Assembly (NCBI GenBank): GCA_008921705.1
Contig: VFFE01006710.1
Span: 730,227 to 794,226 of the forward strand
Direction: 5' to 3'
DNA from: Burhinus oedicnemus
Taxonomy: Eukaryota > Chordata > Aves > Charadriiformes > Burhinidae
Length of the DNA: 64,000 nucleotides
In this document: one piece after another, positions 11,561-24,820 of the stretch
Numbering within the stretch: the stretch's first letter is position 1
How the letters are laid out: each line of letters opens with the position of its first letter
Notes under the pieces: generated by a model
Database searches by the model: none
Told to the model about the DNA's origin: nothing
The model's input: the letters and a program-made list of their open reading frames with translations, nothing else
Program-made: the position numbers and the translations under genes

Positions 11561-14089
11561 CTGAGCTTCTAAATAAATGCTTTATTGACTGTTCAGGAGG
11601 CAAGAAGATTAAGCATCTTTGGTTTTAGGGGGTGTCTAACAGTATGTGATATAAATACATGTTCCTCTTCAGGCTCATAATGCTTAAATAAGTCACTCAT
11701 TGATGTTTTGTTCTTTACTGGCCTTCTTCCTTGAGGCAGTATCTTTAAAGAAGTTTAATAGAGGATGGTAACAACTGAAGAAATGTAAAGATTTCACCTC
11801 GTTCCCCATGTATTTATCTCTAAATTACCTTCTCAGAGGGGAGCTATTGCTGTGGCTGAGTGAGGGAAGAGCTGGATGCAGCATGCAGAAGCAGCAGCTG
11901 TGTGTGGTTTGCTGCTGGTACAGAGTTGGACCCCAGTAAGCCTAAACCTTTGGAAAAAAAACCTCACCAAACAAATTAACCTCCATACCTGGAGTTTTAA
12001 CGTCCTTATTTGATGTACACTTTCAAAGCTGCCCTACCATGACTATTGTCTTTTCCTGCCAAAGAAACTCCCTTTGGCCAAAGCACTGATTCAGTGGAGA
12101 GCTTCCTCATGCATTAAATCCTTTTCATTGGTTTTGAAGTTAAACACATGAGTAAGAATTATTCTGAATTGCGGTAAGGGACAGTTGAATCTAAGGTACT
12201 GATTGAATTGAGCATAGGCAGCATCATAAGTGTTGACTGTGGTGACTAGAATCGGAATTAGTCTGGCTGACAGGGCCTGTCACTGTTGGTGGGACCTTGT
12301 CTTGAACTTGTGAGCTTGATGGACATTTGGGGAAGGGAAGAGGCCTGAATTCTTGCTTTTTGTAAGTTGTATGACTATAGCGAAGGCAGTAACTGTGCAT
12401 TGTCAGAACTGCTGCAGGAGGCAGGAATGTGAAAAGACTGTGATGACCAGTTCTTGCACTTGAACTCAGTTATTGATTATTTCAGCCCAAGATCGAAATT
12501 TGTTCTTAGACTCACATCATCATCTGCATGCAGATCATACAGTTCTGCTGTGGTGAAATTGCTATATGGCTTTTTATGGTTGAATACATTTGCTGTTAGA
12601 GACTTACTACAGCAGAAAGCCTATATGCATCTTTTGTGATTTCTATTTATAATTTCTCATTGTTTCAAATATCCTCTTGGAAGGTGGGAAATAAATGTCT
12701 TATTAATTTCTTTTACATCTCACAAATACCAATTTTTCCCCTTTTAGCAGGAGTGTGTGGACTTGTCGTGTGATACAAATCTTTAATTAAGCCTTTTGCT
12801 TGATTTTCTTTACTAAGAGTGTAAAATGCTGTAGACTCTTACAGGTGCTTGCAGGGTTTGTCCATGTTCAAGAACACCAAGCAGGGAAAAGTTGGGTTTT
12901 TTTTAAAAATAAAATTAAAAAAAATTAGAACTGTAGGTCTGTCTGGGACTGGTTTTTCATATAATGAACAATAATCAAACTCTCATGCACAAAGGAAAAG
13001 CCCACTACCAATGCAAACTGGATACTGAAAGGAATTTTGCTCACTACTGAAAAATGTTATGTAGCAAATTTCATACCTTTTTCTTGAATGTGCCAAAACC
13101 ATCAGAGTCCAAATCATTTAGCTGAAACCTACTTAAAAGGCAATGATCCAGTACAGTATGATTCTTGTAACTGAATCATTTTTGTGGTCTCTCTGGGTGT
13201 TATTAAATTTAATGTCAGAATAGTAGGAAAGATGTCTGAAAGCCATTTAATATTGTCACTGGAAAGAAGTTAGATTATGCTCAATTTCTGACATTAATGT
13301 GCTACTTAAGATAATTTATCATATTGTGGTATTAAAAAAGACATCCTTTTAACAGTGGCTGCTGTGTAGCATTCTAATTTGCTATTTTTCTTTAGCATGG
13401 TAGGAAGCCTTTTTCATGCAAAATGTTTTTCCTGGGGTTCTATTCAGCTCATTCTTTATAATACTGCATCACTTACAACAGCAACTTTAAGTGCTTGTCT
13501 CTTCCAAGGATCCTGTCAATTTTTTATGTTAGAATGACAGAATCCTCCTATGTGAGACAATTGAAGTGGAGCATTTAAAGAGAACCTGAATTGTCAGACA
13601 TGTTTCTTGGACAGGTATGTACATACAGGTCTCCATTTATGTGTTGTAGACATTTACTTTCGTTTATGCTTTACCAAGCCATAGCTAAGGTACTGCTAAT
13701 ATGATTTACTGATCGTGCAGAGGTTTCTTAAGTGTGCTGTATGTCCCATTCACTGGTTCTTACGATGGTTTGATGACGGATAACAAATAGGTACTTAATT
13801 TTGTCATCTTTATTGCTGCTTGTTTCCTAATGACTAGAGTGTTATTTCTAATATAAATCATGTATCATACTAAGTGCTCTTCTATCGACGTATGTAGTCC
13901 CGTATCATCCAAGGTACATACATCTCTGCTGAAATGCCTTGAACTGCTTAAACAAAAATGTGGAAAAACTAGATAAAAATACACAATTTCTTCTACGTTG
14001 TTTTCACCTTTAAAAATGAAATAGTTTTCTTCATGTCTCCTGGGAGTAGAGAATCAATTCTTCTTTAATAGAGTACAACACAGAAGTGA

Positions 14090-14112
14090 TTTTTTTTTTT
14101 TTTTTTTTTTTA
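14090..14112. repeat. Homopolymer T run, 23 bases
   Basis: An uninterrupted run of 23 T's precedes 'AGGTTCTCCC' inside the long intron. It looks like an extended polypyrimidine tract with an AG (cryptic acceptor-like), but nothing coding follows. It could also be the complement of a poly(A) tail of an unrecognised minus-strand insert. Confidence 0.9.
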
Positions 14113-15090
14113 GGTTCTCCCAGGGGAGCTAGATTGTCTATGCTAGCATGGCAATTTTGCATATAAATTTGCCATCCATTGGTAGTGGCAGTGTATGAAA
14201 GGCTTGTAAGAACTACCCACAGTAAACCAATTTAGCAAGGGTTATATATCTGTCAGTTGCAATTAAATCCATGAAAATATTGGCTCTGAACTAGGACTTT
14301 TGTAATTTGATTTACACTGTAGTTGAAAAATAAGTGATTTCACTGGAAAATGGTCTTTATTGAACTGAATGTGAATTCTTCGTAATTTCTTGCTGCGAAG
14401 TCTTAATTCAGAATGGTGGATGTCTAAACATAGTTATTTAATTAACCTGCTGTTATATGCCATTTTGTGAACATTGGACAGAATTAACTTCCTGGCTGCA
14501 TGATGCCTGTCAAAGATGTGTGTTTCCAGGGAATATTTAGTGTCCATTCAAATTTGCTAATGACATTTATTGCTAAAGACCAAATTGCTTGTTCATTTAG
14601 GGATTATGATACTGTTGTAATGCAGAATACGACCAGCATTTTTAGAATGGGTTCCAGTATAGTGCCAGCACTTTCCCAAAATATAGACAGATAAGTCAGA
14701 ATTTATTTTAGTGAAAAAGGCTTGAGCACATATATTTTAAAATTTTACATGCTTTTTAATTAATTCCTTCTATTTTTTCCTTCTCATTCTGTCTAATTTG
14801 AAACTTGATGACTATATAAGCATCAAATGCTAACAAAGCATCACTATAAACACATGAACATGGAACATCCATTGATTTCAAAGGAGGTACCATATGTTGC
14901 AGTTATGGCTTTGCTAACATACTCAGCTGGGTCAGGGTCTTAATTTCCTCAGCATTCAAAATGCCAAGGGATCTAGTCATTGCTTAGTGAATTAGTGGAG
15001 TCTTCTCTGGCTACGTGTCTGCCCTAAATTAAACTGCATGGAGTATTTGGCACCCTTCACTCCACTGAAAGATGAATGACCAACTTTCTG

Positions 15091-15135
15091 AGAGAGAGAG
15101 ATATATATAGATATATATAGATATATATAGATATG
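15091..15135. repeat. AG dinucleotide run followed by ATATATATAG decamer repeat
   Basis: Five AG units are followed by three tandem copies of the decamer ATATATATAG and a partial fourth. This compound microsatellite is intronic and probably length-variable. Confidence 0.9.
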
Positions 15136-18100
15136 TTTTTTTGGTATTCATTTTCTAAAAAAAGTAGAGGTTCATGATAGTCTTAGGAACAGAATCCAAA
15201 TCATCTGGTTCTTTAAGTGTGAGACTGCCCTTCCCTCTCGTCTGAATTGATAGCCCTTCCATCTCTCTTAATTATGGAGTAATAATCGGTGTGAATCTGA
15301 TTGTCTCAGTCTCCTGGATGTTTCTATCTAAAATTGTGTAGGATTGTGTCATTCTCTCTGTTATCATTGGCTCTTTTCTCTACAAATTCAGCTTTGGACA
15401 GGATTTCTTCTGGGACGATACATGCCTCACTGGTCTTGGAGGAGTCTTGTGTTCATTGATGCTTTTCAGTGGCTTTTTGGTCTGTGTCTTACTTTTTCCA
15501 AACCTGCTTTCTGACACTGACTTACACTTGATGTTTTGCACTATCTTGACCAATCCTGCAGCCAGCCCATTATTTTGGTTGCTGTGACTCCCTTGTCCTT
15601 TTCTCCTCAACTCCGGCTGGTTCAGTATGCAGGGGGAGGTCTGGAAATCACAAGTCCACACAAAAGGGGCGCGCGAGGACAGCACTCCTGGAGGAGGTCA
15701 CAACATGGGAACAGCAATTGCCATGTGGCAGTGGGGCAGAAGGTCTCTGCTTGTGACCCTTAGGTGTGAAATGGGGTAGACAGTAGCAGTGGAGGAGGAG
15801 GGCTGTAAGAGGCAGAAGGGCAGGTACCAGCCAGGATGTACATCCCTCAGTTTCTGAGATGTTTCATTGTTTAGGTCAGAATTGTTAAATATGCATCTAT
15901 ATTTGACTTTCGTAAGGGTCCAGGATGTCAAGGTCTAGAGTTTTGGCTCAGGGCTCCAACAAATCACTGATATTTGAGTGTACCATATGGTTCTGTGGTT
16001 CTCTAGTGGTCTTAGATGTTTCTAAAAACTGTATGGGGTTTAGCCCCATAGTCCTCCACAGAGCCATTGTCCTCCACACAGGGGACTTTTTTTTTCCCCC
16101 CTCTCATTTTATTCAGAAATCTGCCCTTTGCCAGTTTGTCTTCCTTAAAATTCTTTACGTGTACATAAAACTGTGGTATGACTTTTGTTTTTATGCTACA
16201 GCTTCCATCCACTGGGTTTGCCCTTGCATAGCTAGAGCAAATGAATTCTGGCTTGCAGACTTTTGCTTTCATAGCCTTTCTTTTCCCTGACTTCCACTGT
16301 AGGCTGATAGACAAATAAACATTTAAAGAAAAAGAAAATAATTCCTTGATTGCTATGAATCTCTCTCCCATCCTTGCCAGTGAAGGTTAAAATTACACCC
16401 ATTGTTGTGCTGGTTGGGTGGGCCTCTGACCTTATGCCACCCATTTCTAGGGATTTTCCAAACTATATGCTTGTTTATTTAATTTAAAAATTCTTTATCT
16501 TTTAATGGCATATTCAGGATGTATTTGCCATCTTCATTTCCCAAACACTTTTGATTTTAATAGGGTTTCCTTCAGCAATTTTGCTGACCTCTTGGTTCCT
16601 GCAGAAACATGAATTTGGAAAGTTCAGCAGCTGTTAACCCCCAGTGTACAAACCCCACCAGATTAGAGTCAGTTAATTAATGAGATACTTCAGTGGTTGG
16701 CTTGATTTAGGCTGTCTTCAGGCACTGAGAAAAAAGTTAATAATGTGCTAGTATTGTGATGTTTGTGTTTCTTTTATTTATATTTGCAGAAATTGAACTC
16801 AAATATAAACCTATCCTCTTTTTTCTGTCAACATCGTCATTAAAATGGAGCCTCTATCCAATATTCAATGTCTGCATGATTGTCTATGTACAAATCCTTG
16901 TATCCTTGATATTGATAAACTTCCACTTGTAATTCTTTTTCTTACTCTGCATCTTTCTGCGATATTGAAGAAGAAATACACAAAAGGGGCCGGGGGGAAA
17001 GGGGTTACTAAAAATCCCCAGTTCTAGCAGGATGGGTCACCCCCATCACAGGAAGGATGTGCCATTTTAGCTCTCCTTAAGGAGTCTAAAAGTGACCAGG
17101 GCAGAGATGCCCTGAGCCTGAGATTACTTTTCTGGAACTGTCATATTTGTATTGTCTTTCATTTTTTGTGTTCTCTCCTCCCCTCCCTTCTTTTTAGCTC
17201 TTTCTTTTTCCCTAGTCCTATCTTTGTTCTTTCACACCTGCCTTATTCTTCCATTTCTTCATTCATTCTCCTCTAAATTTCTTATCTTGTGTTTTCTTTG
17301 TACAAGTGTTACCAGTAGCTGCTACCGTTGCAGTTGGAACTGACCACCGGAAAGCTGGCCATATTGTTGAGGAACTGCCCACAGAGGGTGTGATCCGGAG
17401 TTGGCCTGAAATTAATGTTATTGCACTTAATTCTAGTAATTTATTTCCATAAGCAAATAAAAGCGTTAGAGTGCAGTGCAGGTATTGCTGCTATGCTCCT
17501 CAGTTACCGGTGAAAGCTACTTTAAAATTTGCAGTTTCCCACGTTTTCTTGAATCCTGTCCCTCACTGCAAGCCCTTGTATCTGGATGATTTCCTGCACT
17601 GCACGTTACTATCTCTGCAGGGGAACGTGCCTTCTGCATGAGAACTAGATAAGGAGACCCAGGAGAAGATGCAGTTAAGTTGATCCTTAAGGCAGGAACC
17701 ATGCTGGCTCTATAGTACTCTGCTTTTTCTGCAGTACTCATCCCAGAAGAGTACTGGGATGAACTTCAGAGCTGGGAATAAAAACCTGTCACTTAAGATT
17801 GGTCCTGAAACACAGGAAGGCAAGAAGTGTAAGAAGAATAAATGTTATAACACCAAAACTGTCTTTTACGTACTTAGAAGTGTGTGCATGCACCCAGGAT
17901 CTGCCTGCACTTAGTTTTTGCCGTTGCAAAGGGATATGTTTGCGTAATCTTTGTGCTTGTTGGTACTTTCATGAGCATTTCTGCTTCATTTCCGAGTGAA
18001 GTCAGAGCCTGGCTCAGCGTCATGAGTGTGTCACATTATTACCCTACGGTTTCTGGTAGGCATCACTTATGGATGGATTTAGTGGGCAGAGAAACTAAAT

Positions 18101-21056
18101 TTGAAATCAGTGTTTTTCTGCTCTGCAAATCAGCTTTTATACACAAGACACTAAAAGAAGAACTCCCTCGAGCTGCTTTTCTCTTCCCCCTCCTATTTGT
18201 CTTGAAAGCTCACTTCCACTGTAAAAATGAAGATGACCCTTGAGGCCTGTTAAGTTTGGGATCTGATCCGTTATGGGAAGCTATTTTAGTATCTTTCTGC
18301 TTCAGAAAGGTGGTCTCAAAAAGCTGATTTGACACACAAGGTTTTTCTGGGGGTGAAGCCATCATTGTGTTAGGGGGAGCAATGCTCTGATGGAGGTAAC
18401 TTACTGTTTAGGTCAGGAGCAAACCAATTTTCCTCTTATCCAAGCTCTGGCTGCTATAATCTAATAATAGGTGGAAGAGAGAACAGAAAGGACTGTTTAG
18501 AGAAGTGCTTTGAAAACAGGATATATTTTAAAATTCATTTTAATCAAGTGACCCTGAAGTGGGCATTTGTACTTACATATATATTTAGGTTTGGGTTTTT
18601 TTTTTTTTTCCCTGAGGGAGGTTATTTTTCTGAGCACCTAGGTAGCATGTCAAGGTTGAGCTAGCAGGCTAATGCACAAAGCTGGCTTCATGGAGCTTTT
18701 ATGGGGAAACAGCCTTGAGTGTGTCACCTCTGATGCACTGGGCTTTTGAAGCAGCTGTTTCATTTATTCTAAGGTTCGCTTATTTTCTGGGACTGTATTT
18801 TCATATTCATATCACTATGAAAGGGGAAAGAAAAGAAAGTGTTGAAATTGGAGGACTGCTTGAGTCAATAGGTGGAAGAATTTGCTGCTACCTTTGCTGG
18901 AGTCTTCTGCAGTATTTACTGGAGAGGTCAGTTGTTTCTTAACCCTTTATTTGGAAAAAATGTTGGGGAAAAGCTTTTATAGCCACTTTCTGGAAAATAT
19001 TTTCTGTAAGGATGCTTGAGTAACTGTTCAGGGATGCCTGCGTGCAGCTTAGCCCCCGTAGAAAGTAGGAGCTGGAAAAATGAAGTAGTTGAGGACCTAA
19101 ATGAAATCTTAAAATTAGCCACCTTTCCCAGCTGATAAAGGTAGGGACAATTGGGCATGGTACTTACTGCTGCATCCACCCATCTGCTGTGGATGAGCCT
19201 GGCTTGGACATTACATTTCACTTGCACCCACTGGGTGCAGGTGTGTATGCCATCACTTTGTCATCTTGTCTGATATGAAGGACACCCCTAGAAGGTGGCT
19301 CAGCCTGCTCTGGTCTCTGTTCATTGCCTGCATTTCCCATGCTCTGCTTTGCTGAAGTAGTTTTTCAGCTTTGGTTCTTCCTTTGCCATTATTTCTCTGG
19401 ATACAGCCGTGATGGGGAAGTGCTGACTGCAAAGCGTATTTTTTTGTAAAGACACAAAGAACCTGTCAGTGTAGTAAGTGCACACCGTTTTAATGAAAAA
19501 ATGTTCTCAAAACATAGTAAACAGGAGTCAAATTGTTCTGGTGGATTTAAGGTTAAATTTAGCAACAAAAAAGTTACTGAAAAGGAGGATCATTCTTTAT
19601 CAGAGATGGATGCTTTCTAACCCAGCTTCCCCATGCAGCATCCAGCACAGAGCTAGAGGTGGGCCTGACTCAGATCAGCAGATCACTGCATCCTCTGTGT
19701 TTGGAGAGTTCATCTGGTGATTCGCAGCGGAGGGGTTGCTATCTGTCACTCCTCTTCCAAATCAGGTGCGAGTGCTGTAAAAGGAGTGGGTGTTTTGTGG
19801 GTCAGTAGTTGCCTGGGAGAAGACGAAGCTCCTGATGGGTGCTCTGGAGAGTACAGGTGTAAATTGTTCCAGCCCTGCTGGCTGTGATGCATTACAGCCA
19901 TGGAGGGTCTTTACCCAGTGAAACTAAATGGTTGACACTGGTGCTGGGAAAGTTGTCTGGTAGTTGGATAAGGAGTTAATACTGTTGTTCAGCTTGTTTT
20001 TGAAATGTTTCATATTGGCCATGGAAAGTCACTGTGGCCGAGCATTGCTTTTCGCTTAAGTTTGATCTGCTGGGCAGTGCAGAATTGAAGATCAGCAAAG
20101 TGATTCACTGCACCTGTAATAGTCGTTCACTTCAGTGCAAGGTATATAAAACATGCTGGTTCTGACCTGGGAGCATTTCGTAAGGATAAATGGTTGTAAG
20201 TGGGTGTGAGGCAATATTTCACTGTTTTTCAAAGTAAGAGTATGATTTCCAGGAAGCTTAAAAGAAGCAGGTGTGCAGCCTTTGCTGAACTTTAGTGAGA
20301 CCCAGTCACTTGGCTCCCATAAGCTGCTTTGGAAATCACAGCCAACATGTCTGAGCTCTCTGAAAAATGCTGTCTTACAACACCATGTGTAGGAAATTGG
20401 CATTTGCAATGCTGCAATAGAAATGTACTTTGTGAGTGGTTTCCTTTCAAGCTTTTTGACCTTTTAATGCTTTTTTTTTCTTCCCTCCTTTCCCATTCAA
20501 TCTGCAACTAACCACCAAAGAGCCTAGCAATGACAGCATAAAGGCGTCTGCCTGGGAAAGCTATAAGAGAAGCACCTTTTTATTAGAAGAACGTGAACCA
20601 GAAATTGAAAGTTTCTAGATTTAGTTCAGTTTGAATGCATTAGCTGTTTGAGCCTTGTGTTAGTCAGATTGATTTTCAGAGTGGATCAGTTTGTGCTTTT
20701 GGTCACGTTAAGTACTTAAAAGGTAAGAGACTAGCGTTTCCTTTTCTTTAGGCATGGTATTACACCTACAGTTGATTATACCTGCAGATCAGTCATTTAT
20801 AAATTGAAATGGTAAAACTGGAACAGAGTCAACTGAAGGGACAAAGTGCACCTTTAAAAGCTAGTTCAGTGAAGACCCCAGGGTGGAAACCAGGCTGGAA
20901 AATCTGGCTCTGGTTTTGTCCCACGGTTGTTCTGACACACCTAAATATTACAAATGAACGTGTCATGGGAGGGGGAGTGGGTTTGCGAGGAATGCTTTGC
21001 ATGTGTTTATCTGTAGCTGGGAACTCGAGTAGTAGCTTTCTTCTGAATTCTTGCAG

Positions 21057-21266
21057 GTGAAAGTGATGGTAAGAATTTGTCCCTCTCAAGGAGCACATGA
21101 AACGTCAGAATCCATGTCCTTCCTAAAGGTAGACCCGCGAAAAAAGCAAATCACATTTTATGATCCAGCGGCAAGTGGGCCTTCCAATGCAGGTCACAGA
21201 AGAGGCGTTGTTGCTGTCCCAAAGATGTTTGCCTTTGATGCGGTTTTCCCCCAGGATGCTTCACAG
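21057..21266 (+). CDS. KIF26A: KIF26A exon: start of kinesin-like motor domain
   Basis: The acceptor TTCTTGCAG ends at 21056 and the donor GTAATG starts at 21267. The 210-base exon holds 70 codons in phase 0 at both ends, so skipping it would keep the frame. It starts [10 protein letters not shown], the first beta strand of the motor fold (the IKVxVRVRP strand of ordinary kinesins). It then has [17 protein letters not shown] and the conserved [13 protein letters not shown], which corresponds to the FxFDxVFxxxxxQ block of all kinesins. The family-specific insertion [16 protein letters not shown] lies between them. Confidence 0.96.
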
Positions 21267-23258
21267 GTAATGGAGTCACTCGCATAAACCTGCTGTCTTC
21301 TCATGGCCACTGCATTTGATTGCCTTAAGAGTTTTTTCTGTTTCTGGGGAATTTTATTTGAATGAGTTGCCTTAATGCCTGGAAAAAACATGGTAATTAA
21401 TAGATAAGTGGGTAAATTCTTACATTTTCAATTTAGTCAAGGTGTAAAATTAAGGAATAATAGCTGGGGAGATGGATTTGCTGACTAAATCATCTTCCTG
21501 CATTTTCTCTTGTTAGAAAAAGACACACAGCGAATTTGAAATTCACTTTTCCGTGCAGTTAGGTTTTAACCCATTTGATGTCACTGAAATAAAGCCCTTC
21601 CCCACTGCTTTCAATGGGAAATGAACATGTGCTTAATGTTAAACTAAATGCTGCTGTTAGGAGAAGAGATACGGCTAACCCCATGAGATTGCTATACTGA
21701 AACAGCTCGTGAGCTTTTATAGTTTCCTCGCCTTTTCCAGTTTGTTCGTATTGTGTTTTTGACTGATTATTTTATCTTGATGGTGGTAATGGTGGTGCTG
21801 ATGGTGCACGCTTTTCTCTTGCCCTGCAAAAGTGTGTATTTGTACGGTAGTAGCCCCAGACCTGAAAACTGATACACAGATAGGATGGCTGGTATTTGAG
21901 AGGATTGTAGGCTGCAGTATATTCGGTGAGACTGGGCACCTGAATTTCCTTCTGGGAGAAGTCTTGGGTTCAGAAAAAAAAATCCTAGAACAACTTTAAA
22001 AAGAGGAAAAAAAATTGAGTAGAGTATGAAGAACTACTTTGTTTGAACAGCCTGAAAAAAATTAGGGTTTGATGAAAGAAAAATAAAACACAAAACATCC
22101 AAAGTGAAAATGATCTATTAATGTTGAGAAAACATGACAAAATCTCGGTCAGAATCCCACCCTGAAATCTTCAAGGATTTTGTTTAATTTTTGGGGTCCC
22201 AAACTAGAGATATGAAAATATCTATTAGGTCCAAGTTCTAGCCACTTAAAGATGGAGAATAACCTCCCACACAGATCACTGCCTAAAGCAATGCTAACCA
22301 TGCCAGGAGACTGGTTTTAAGATTCTGCATAAGCTCAAATGACATCTTTGTGCAGAAATACACAACAGTGATCTCAACATTAGTCCAGAACTGGAAGTGA
22401 CGTTTTCTTACTTGTGTTGCCAGCCCTGCTGCAAGGTGGCTGGTCACCGGCTTCTCTGCTGGTTTTGGCACCAGTCCTTCAGGTTGTTGACCCCTGGTTT
22501 GGGCTAGACTCTTTCAGATCCTTGTGGTGGGCTTGTTGGGTGGCCTGTTTGTGGTGTTTCTGGGTGATGTTGGCCAGCACAGCCACTTCTGTACGGGCGT
22601 CGTTGCTCGAGGCAAGCTTGCTGCCATGCACTTGCAAATAGAACCTTACCATTTCACTGTAGTTACATATTTACACCAACCCTCTCCCATGCCCCCAGTT
22701 GCCGTACTTAATAGATCATCTTATACTATATTTGAGACCTTTGCTGACGTGGATAAACTGGTTTTAGTACACTCAAATATTTTAGCAAGTTCTTTTCATT
22801 GATGGTGATGTTTCCCCTGGAAGAGGGAAAATATGATACTATGAAATCTTATTCAGGGACCTTAATGCATTTTCTCCAGTATAACTGTCTTTTTAATTCC
22901 TGTGAGCACTCTTGAGTAGCTTAATTTCAGTGGAGTTGCTACTATTGCTGAATAACCTTGGCTAAGCTATTAGACCAGCAGGAAGCCTGGTTGGATAGCA
23001 TTCACTTTGCTACATTAGTCATAGAATCAATATTCCAAGAGAATTGGTTTAATAGAATTGAGAACTATTTTAGGCTGTAGTAGCATATTTTAATATTTTT
23101 TTAAGATAGCATAGTTACTAAAATAATAGGACTGGTGCCATAAAAATGGGGAGAATATTATGCCTCAAAAATATTGAGTCATTCATTTCATTACAGAGGA
23201 GTAGTAAAAACCATAGCAGTATATGCTCTTTTACTTATTTGTCTAATCTTTCTTTCAG
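21267..23258 (+). other. KIF26A intron, 2.0 kb
   Basis: The intron has a GTAATG donor and a TCTTTCAG acceptor. Apart from short A-rich stretches near 21975-22085 I see no repeat family, RNA gene or extra exon in it. Confidence 0.85.
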
Positions 23259-23352
23259 GCTGAGGTATGCTCTGGAACAGTAGCAGAAGTAATCCAGTCT
23301 GTTGTGAATGGTGCAGATGGTTGCATATTTTGCTTTGGTCATGTCAAGCTTG
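23259..23352 (+). CDS. KIF26A: KIF26A exon: motor domain up to the degenerate P-loop
   Basis: A 94-base exon between TCTTTCAG and GTGAGC. It encodes [20 protein letters not shown], then [11 protein letters not shown], and the first base of a Gly codon. The [11 protein letters not shown] part is the strand leading into the P-loop. In ordinary kinesins this reads AYGQTGSGKT; here it reads [10 protein letters not shown] across the splice junction, so the Gln-Thr-Gly-Ser part is replaced while the Gly-Lys-Ser end is kept. This degenerate P-loop agrees with the reported lack of ATPase activity in KIF26A. Confidence 0.95.
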
Positions 23353-23832
23353 GTGAGCTCCCAAATTCGTTACAGTTAATTACTATGTCAGTCTGGTAAT
23401 TACATGCTGTCAGCTCCTGGAACAATAAACCTGGAGTATATGAATAGATTAGAGTTTCTTTTTAATTAGCTTTGCAAACTTATCATGGTTTATTTCTACA
23501 CTGGGATTGTAAGTTTTAATTTGAAAAGGTAAAACGTAACATCAGATTATCTTATTTCAAGAACAAGTTTATATAGGTGCATTGTGATGAAAATCAAAAG
23601 ATCAGAGATGTTTTTAACATTAATTTGCTGTGGGTCTGAGTTACAAAAATTGCAAAACTGATTGAATAAATAGTAATTGATTAATGATGAAATACTTTAC
23701 ATTTTTGCATCTGTTCTTTCCTATTATCTGTGCAGCACATGGCATTGCATGTCATATACAGTGGTGATATGAAAAGGACACTGTCTTGTACAAGAAAGGT
23801 GAATTAAGTTCATGTTTGTCTTTTCATTTTAG
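23353..23832 (+). other. KIF26A intron, 480 bases, splits the P-loop
   Basis: A short AT-rich intron with donor GTGAGC and acceptor TTCATTTTAG. It interrupts the Gly codon of the P-loop GKS. Nothing else is recognised in it. Confidence 0.85.
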
Positions 23833-24095
23833 GAAAATCTTTTACCATGATTGGGAAAGATAACTCCACGCAGAGCCTTGGTATCATCCCCTGTGCAATT
23901 TCTTGGCTCTTCAAATTAATCAATGAACGTAAAGAAAAAACTGGGACTCGTTTCTCTATTAGAGTATCTGCTGTGGAGATCAGTGGCAAAGATGAAAACC
24001 TTAAGGATTTGTTAGCTGAAGTAGCCACTGGCAGCCTTCAGGATGGCCAGTCTCCCGGGGTTTATCTGAGAGAAGATCCAATATGTGGAACCCAG
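23833..24095 (+). CDS. KIF26A: KIF26A exon: motor domain core
   Basis: A 263-base exon following TTCATTTTAG and followed by GTATAA. After the two bases finishing the split Gly codon it encodes KSFTMIGKD, the helix after the P-loop. It continues with [20 protein letters not shown] (alpha 2/loop region, equivalent to GIIPRAxxxLF of other kinesins). Next comes [22 protein letters not shown], matching the FxVxVSYLEIYNExxxDLL block. It ends [15 protein letters not shown]. The Tyr-Asn-Glu of the EIYNE motif is replaced by Ser-Gly-Lys, as is usual in the KIF26 family. It ends in phase 0. Confidence 0.96.
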
Positions 24096-24338
24096 GTATA
24101 ATGGATATCACAACATAGATTTTTCTGAGCCTTTCTTCTGCTTTTTATTTCCTTTTATCTGACAACAACTGTGACAACTTTTAAGAGAGTAAAAAAAACT
24201 TATTGCTTTTAATTTATAAGCCCTTCTCCCATGGTGTACATATTTGTTTCTTTTAGTGCCCTAGAGATTTAACCAGTTCAAGAAAAAAAAAAAAATTTTC
24301 CCCTGTGCTAATTAGTCATTTTCTTGTTTATATTCAAG

Positions 24339-24522
24339 CTTCAAAACCAAAGTGAGCTAAGGGCCCCAACGGCAGAGAAAGCTGCCTTTTTCCTTGATGC
24401 TGCAATTGCTGCCAGAAGTACCAGCAAACCTGAATGCGAGGAAGAAGATAGGAGGAATTCACATATGCTCTTTACTCTTCACATATACCAGTATCGCATG
24501 GAGAAGAGTGGCAAAGGAGGAA
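24339..24522 (+). CDS. KIF26A: KIF26A exon: motor domain with switch I region
   Basis: A 184-base exon with acceptor TATATTCAAG and donor GTATGA. It begins [20 protein letters not shown], followed by AAIAARST. After an acidic loop ([10 protein letters not shown], the switch I site NxxSSRSH of normal kinesins reduced to NSH) it continues [19 protein letters not shown]. The last base is A, completed by TG of the next exon to give Met. The block [16 protein letters not shown] is nearly the same in KIF26A and KIF26B. Its acceptor has a pyrimidine tract that is only moderate. Confidence 0.95.
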
Positions 24523-24820
24523 GTATGAATCTTCTTACCATATTGTTTATTTTTAAATGATGTGGTTTTGGGTTAGTTTAAACAATAATTTGCAGTAAAC
24601 TTATAAAGAAAAAATGAAGTGAACCCTCAAGCCTGTCAAGTCACCTTTGACTTTGGTAGCTGTGGCTAATATCTGGTTTCCTTACTATTAATAATTAATT
24701 TGGTCATTATCCCATGCAGTATTCATTATTTTCCTCATCTGAATACATTTTGAATACCAAGTTTGGCTTGAGTCCATGCAAGAACGTGATGTACAACTGT
24801 TTTTACCCTTTTTGTTTTAG

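Larger units (their letters stand above)
7441..21056 (+). other. KIF26A intron, 13.6 kb
   Basis: The intron runs from GTAACT to TTCTTGCAG with no recognised exon. It holds a decayed LINE reverse-transcriptase fragment at about 11040-11560, a 23-base T run at 14090-14112, an AG/ATATATATAG simple repeat at 15091-15135, and a second shorter T run near 18597. The remaining sequence has many short open frames, none with recognisable domains. Confidence 0.85.

Noticed and set aside
15380..15763. Overlapping open frames of about 100 codons on both strands
   Set aside because: No domain and no splice context; the two-strand openness fits a locally GC-richer intron segment.
18597..18610. T run followed by CCCTGAG, considered as an acceptor
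   Set aside because: No AG with an open, family-like frame follows.
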